From positions 21,085 through 27,490 of the forward strand of contig JACFNJ010000001.1 of the NCBI GenBank assembly GCA_019454865.1: 6,406 nucleotides of DNA, written 5' to 3'. Every line of letters starts with the position of its first letter. Positions within the stretch are counted from its first letter, which is position 1. Below the pieces are notes generated by a model. It had not been told where the DNA came from. It worked only from the letters and a program-made list of their open reading frames with translations, and did not search any database. The translations under genes were made by a program, and so were the position numbers. Below, in pieces: positions 5,545-6,406 of the stretch. Source of the DNA: Bacteroidia bacterium. Lineage in GTDB: Bacteria; Bacteroidota; Bacteroidia; UKL13-3.

Positions 5545-6177
5545 TTATTTACCCCAGGTGTCCGGGCTTTTTCTCCATTCTTTTAAAATTTCCAATTGGT
5601 TTTCATCAACAATTCCTTTTTCTAAAGCAGTTTTTAAAAGTGCATTGTAATTGCTTAACGAGTAATATGGGCAGTTGATAGCTTCAAATGCTTGATGTGA
5701 AATATCAAAACTATAGTTAAAAATTGAAAATAGCCCAAGTACATCACATCCATATTCTTTTAATACCTCAATAGCATGAATACTGCTTTTGCCGGTTGAA
5801 ACTAAATCTTCTATCACTACTACTTTTTGCCCGGGTTTAATATCGCCTTCTACCTGTTTTCCCATGCCATGTTTTTTAGCCTCGCTCCGAACATAGCCAA
5901 AAGGTAAATTAATTTCGTCTGCTACCAATGCGCCAGGCGCAATACCGGCAGTAGCAACACCTATCACGGCTTCTGCTTCAGGAAATTTTTCTTTTATTAA
6001 TGCTCCCAATTGTACTTTTATAAATGTACGAACAATAGGGTGAGATAATGACACTCGATTGTCGTTATATATCGGAGATTTCCATCCGCTTGTCCATGTA
6101 AAAGGTTGATTAGGGCTTAGTTTTATTGCTTTAATTTCTAATAAATATTCCGCTATCTTTGCGGATGTACTTTCCAT
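5545..6177 (-). CDS. pyrE: Orotate phosphoribosyltransferase
   Basis: PyrE joins orotate to PRPP to form OMP, the fifth step of UMP synthesis, in the cytoplasm as a dimer. Numbering from the ATG at 6177 (210 residues): 'FTWTSGWKSPIYNDNR' (26-41) is the orotate/PRPP-binding segment with Lys33. 'GVATAGIAPGALVA' (73-86) follows. The mobile catalytic loop 'RSEAKKHGMGK' (97-107) carries Arg97, Lys101, Lys102 and His103. The PRPP motif is 'VVVIEDLVSTGKSS' (119-132) with Glu123-Asp124. The open frame reaches back to 6213, with other ATGs at 6210 and 6186. I prefer 6177 because 'MESTSAKIAEYLLEIKAIKL' matches family N-termini, and because a good -7 box at 6191-6198 puts the transcript start near 6186. 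It is the first gene of the operon and ends with TAA directly against the plsC TTG. Confidence 0.95.
   Translation of the reverse strand: MESTSAKIAEYLLEIKAIKLSPNQPFTWTSGWKSPIYNDNRVSLSHPIVRTFIKVQLGALIKEKFPEAEAVIGVATAGIAPGALVADEINLPFGYVRSEAKKHGMGKQVEGDIKPGQKVVVIEDLVSTGKSSIHAIEVLKEYGCDVLGLFSIFNYSFDISHQAFEAINCPYYSLSNYNALLKTALEKGIVDENQLEILKEWRKSPDTWGK
6130..6161 (+). promoter_or_regulatory. Predicted promoter of the divergent NUDIX-like gene, inside pyrE
   Basis: On the plus strand TATCTTTG at 6154-6161 matches the Bacteroidota -7 consensus TAnnTTTG at every fixed base. TTTA at 6130-6133, 20 bases upstream, is a 3-of-4 match to the -33 TTTG. The transcript would start near 6165-6168, giving a leader of about 27 bases before the ATG at 6194. 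The promoter lies within the first codons of pyrE. Confidence 0.5.
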
Positions 6178-6190
6178 TTTTTGCATCGCA

Positions 6191-6220
6191 CAAATGTATA
6201 AAATTTTCATCAACGATAAA
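6191..6220 (-). promoter_or_regulatory. Predicted promoter of the pyrE operon, inside the divergent gene
   Basis: On the minus strand TACATTTG (6198 down to 6191) is a full match to the Bacteroidota -7 consensus TAnnTTTG, and TTTA at 6220-6217 lies 18 bases upstream as a 3-of-4 -33 match. The start site would fall near 6185-6187, about 10 bases before the preferred pyrE ATG at 6177. The box overlaps the ATG of the divergent gene. It also argues against pyrE starts at 6213 or 6210, which would lie upstream of the transcript. Confidence 0.5.
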
Positions 6221-6406
6221 CCTTTAATTCTTTATACATCGGAAGAGTATATTGATGGTCGTTTCAATAGCTGTGTTTCGGCAAATTATAACCCCAAACA
6301 TACGGAAGATTACATTAAATTTTGTGGAACGAATAATAACAACGGTTTTTTGCTTTTGTGTAATAATTTGGAAGACGCTTTTACAGATTTTTGTTCTTAT
6401 TTTAAA
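6194..6406 (+). CDS. N-terminal part of a probable NUDIX hydrolase (partial, cut by window edge)
   Basis: An open frame of 71 codons runs from the ATG at 6194 to the right edge without a stop. It begins MYKIFINDKPLIL. From memory, this opening is typical of a Bacteroidota NUDIX hydrolase family whose gene often lies head-to-head with pyrE; these proteins carry a pre-domain of about 70 residues before the NUDIX fold. The catalytic NUDIX box (GX5EX7REUXEEXGU) would lie past the edge, so the assignment rests on the N-terminus and gene context only. The visible part has no signal peptide. Four cysteines (residues 27, 44, 56, 67) are spread out and do not form a metal-binding pattern. The start codon overlaps the predicted pyrE -7 box. 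Confidence 0.55.
   Translation, partial: MYKIFINDKPLILYTSEEYIDGRFNSCVSANYNPKHTEDYIKFCGTNNNNGFLLLCNNLEDAFTDFCSYFK

Larger units (their letters stand above)
2627..6177 (-). other. Five-gene operon pyrE-plsC-gatC-(anchor L/OmpA)-aroE
   Basis: All five genes lie on the minus strand with junctions of 0 bases (pyrE/plsC), a 17-base overlap (plsC/gatC), 6 bases (gatC/anchor-L gene) and 13 bases (anchor-L gene/aroE). None of these junctions has room for a promoter or terminator outside coding sequence. One transcript from the promoter in front of pyrE is therefore the simplest reading. The products serve nucleotide, lipid, translation and aromatic metabolism plus one envelope protein, so grouping by growth demand is more likely than by pathway. 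Internal promoters inside the genes cannot be ruled out from sequence. Confidence 0.8.

Noticed and set aside
6178..6213. Longer pyrE start at 6213 (12 extra residues)
   Set aside because: It would overlap the first 20 bases of the divergent gene and lie upstream of the predicted transcript start. The extra residues (MMKILYICAMQK) do not match PyrE N-termini.
1..6406. CRISPR arrays, insertion sequences, tRNA genes, phage or toxin-antitoxin genes
   Set aside because: No direct repeats with regular spacers, transposase motifs, terminal inverted repeats, tRNA cloverleaf sequences or phage-like genes were seen. The region reads as ordinary core chromosome.

Overview
The window is AT-rich (about one third G+C, judged by eye) and almost wholly coding. 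It looks like chromosomal DNA of a Bacteroidota member, probably from the Chitinophagales/Sphingobacteriales side. The reasons are: a subunit II oxidase of the Bacteroidota type (four membrane segments, 'PHFRVQMN' and 'TTEEMR' near the CuA site), a choice-of-anchor L surface protein, a pyrE gene divergent from a NUDIX-like gene, TAnnTTTG -7 boxes, and starts without Shine-Dalgarno sequences. No mobile element, CRISPR array, tRNA or rRNA was seen.

Layout. (1) Bases 1-1263, minus: the first 421 codons of a cytochrome c oxidase subunit II with a c-type cytochrome domain fused in front. The CuA Cys pair and the C-terminus lie beyond the left edge. (2) Bases 1264-1425: its upstream region, with a perfect FNR-type palindrome (TTGAT-N4-ATCAA). 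(3) Bases 1426-2520, minus: an exported single-propeller WD40 protein. (4) Bases 2627-6177, minus: a tight five-gene operon in the order pyrE, plsC, gatC, choice-of-anchor-L/OmpA protein, aroE. Neighbouring genes abut, overlap by 17 bp, or are 6 and 13 bp apart. (5) Bases 6194-6406, plus: the start of a divergent gene, probably a NUDIX hydrolase, cut by the right edge.

The operon mixes four core genes (UMP synthesis, phosphatidic acid synthesis, the Glu/Asp-tRNA amidotransferase subunit C, the shikimate pathway) with one envelope protein of unknown role. Their common theme is growth rather than one pathway. Two of its genes can only start at non-ATG codons: plsC at TTG and aroE at GTG. The oxidase gene is a separate unit with its own promoter region and a likely oxygen- or redox-responsive control site.

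Nothing here amounts to a wholly new system. The items most worth a second look are the cytochrome-oxidase fusion with its FNR-like box, the anchor-L/OmpA protein inside a housekeeping operon, the same-frame pyrE-TAA-TTG-plsC junction, and the overlapping divergent promoters at pyrE.
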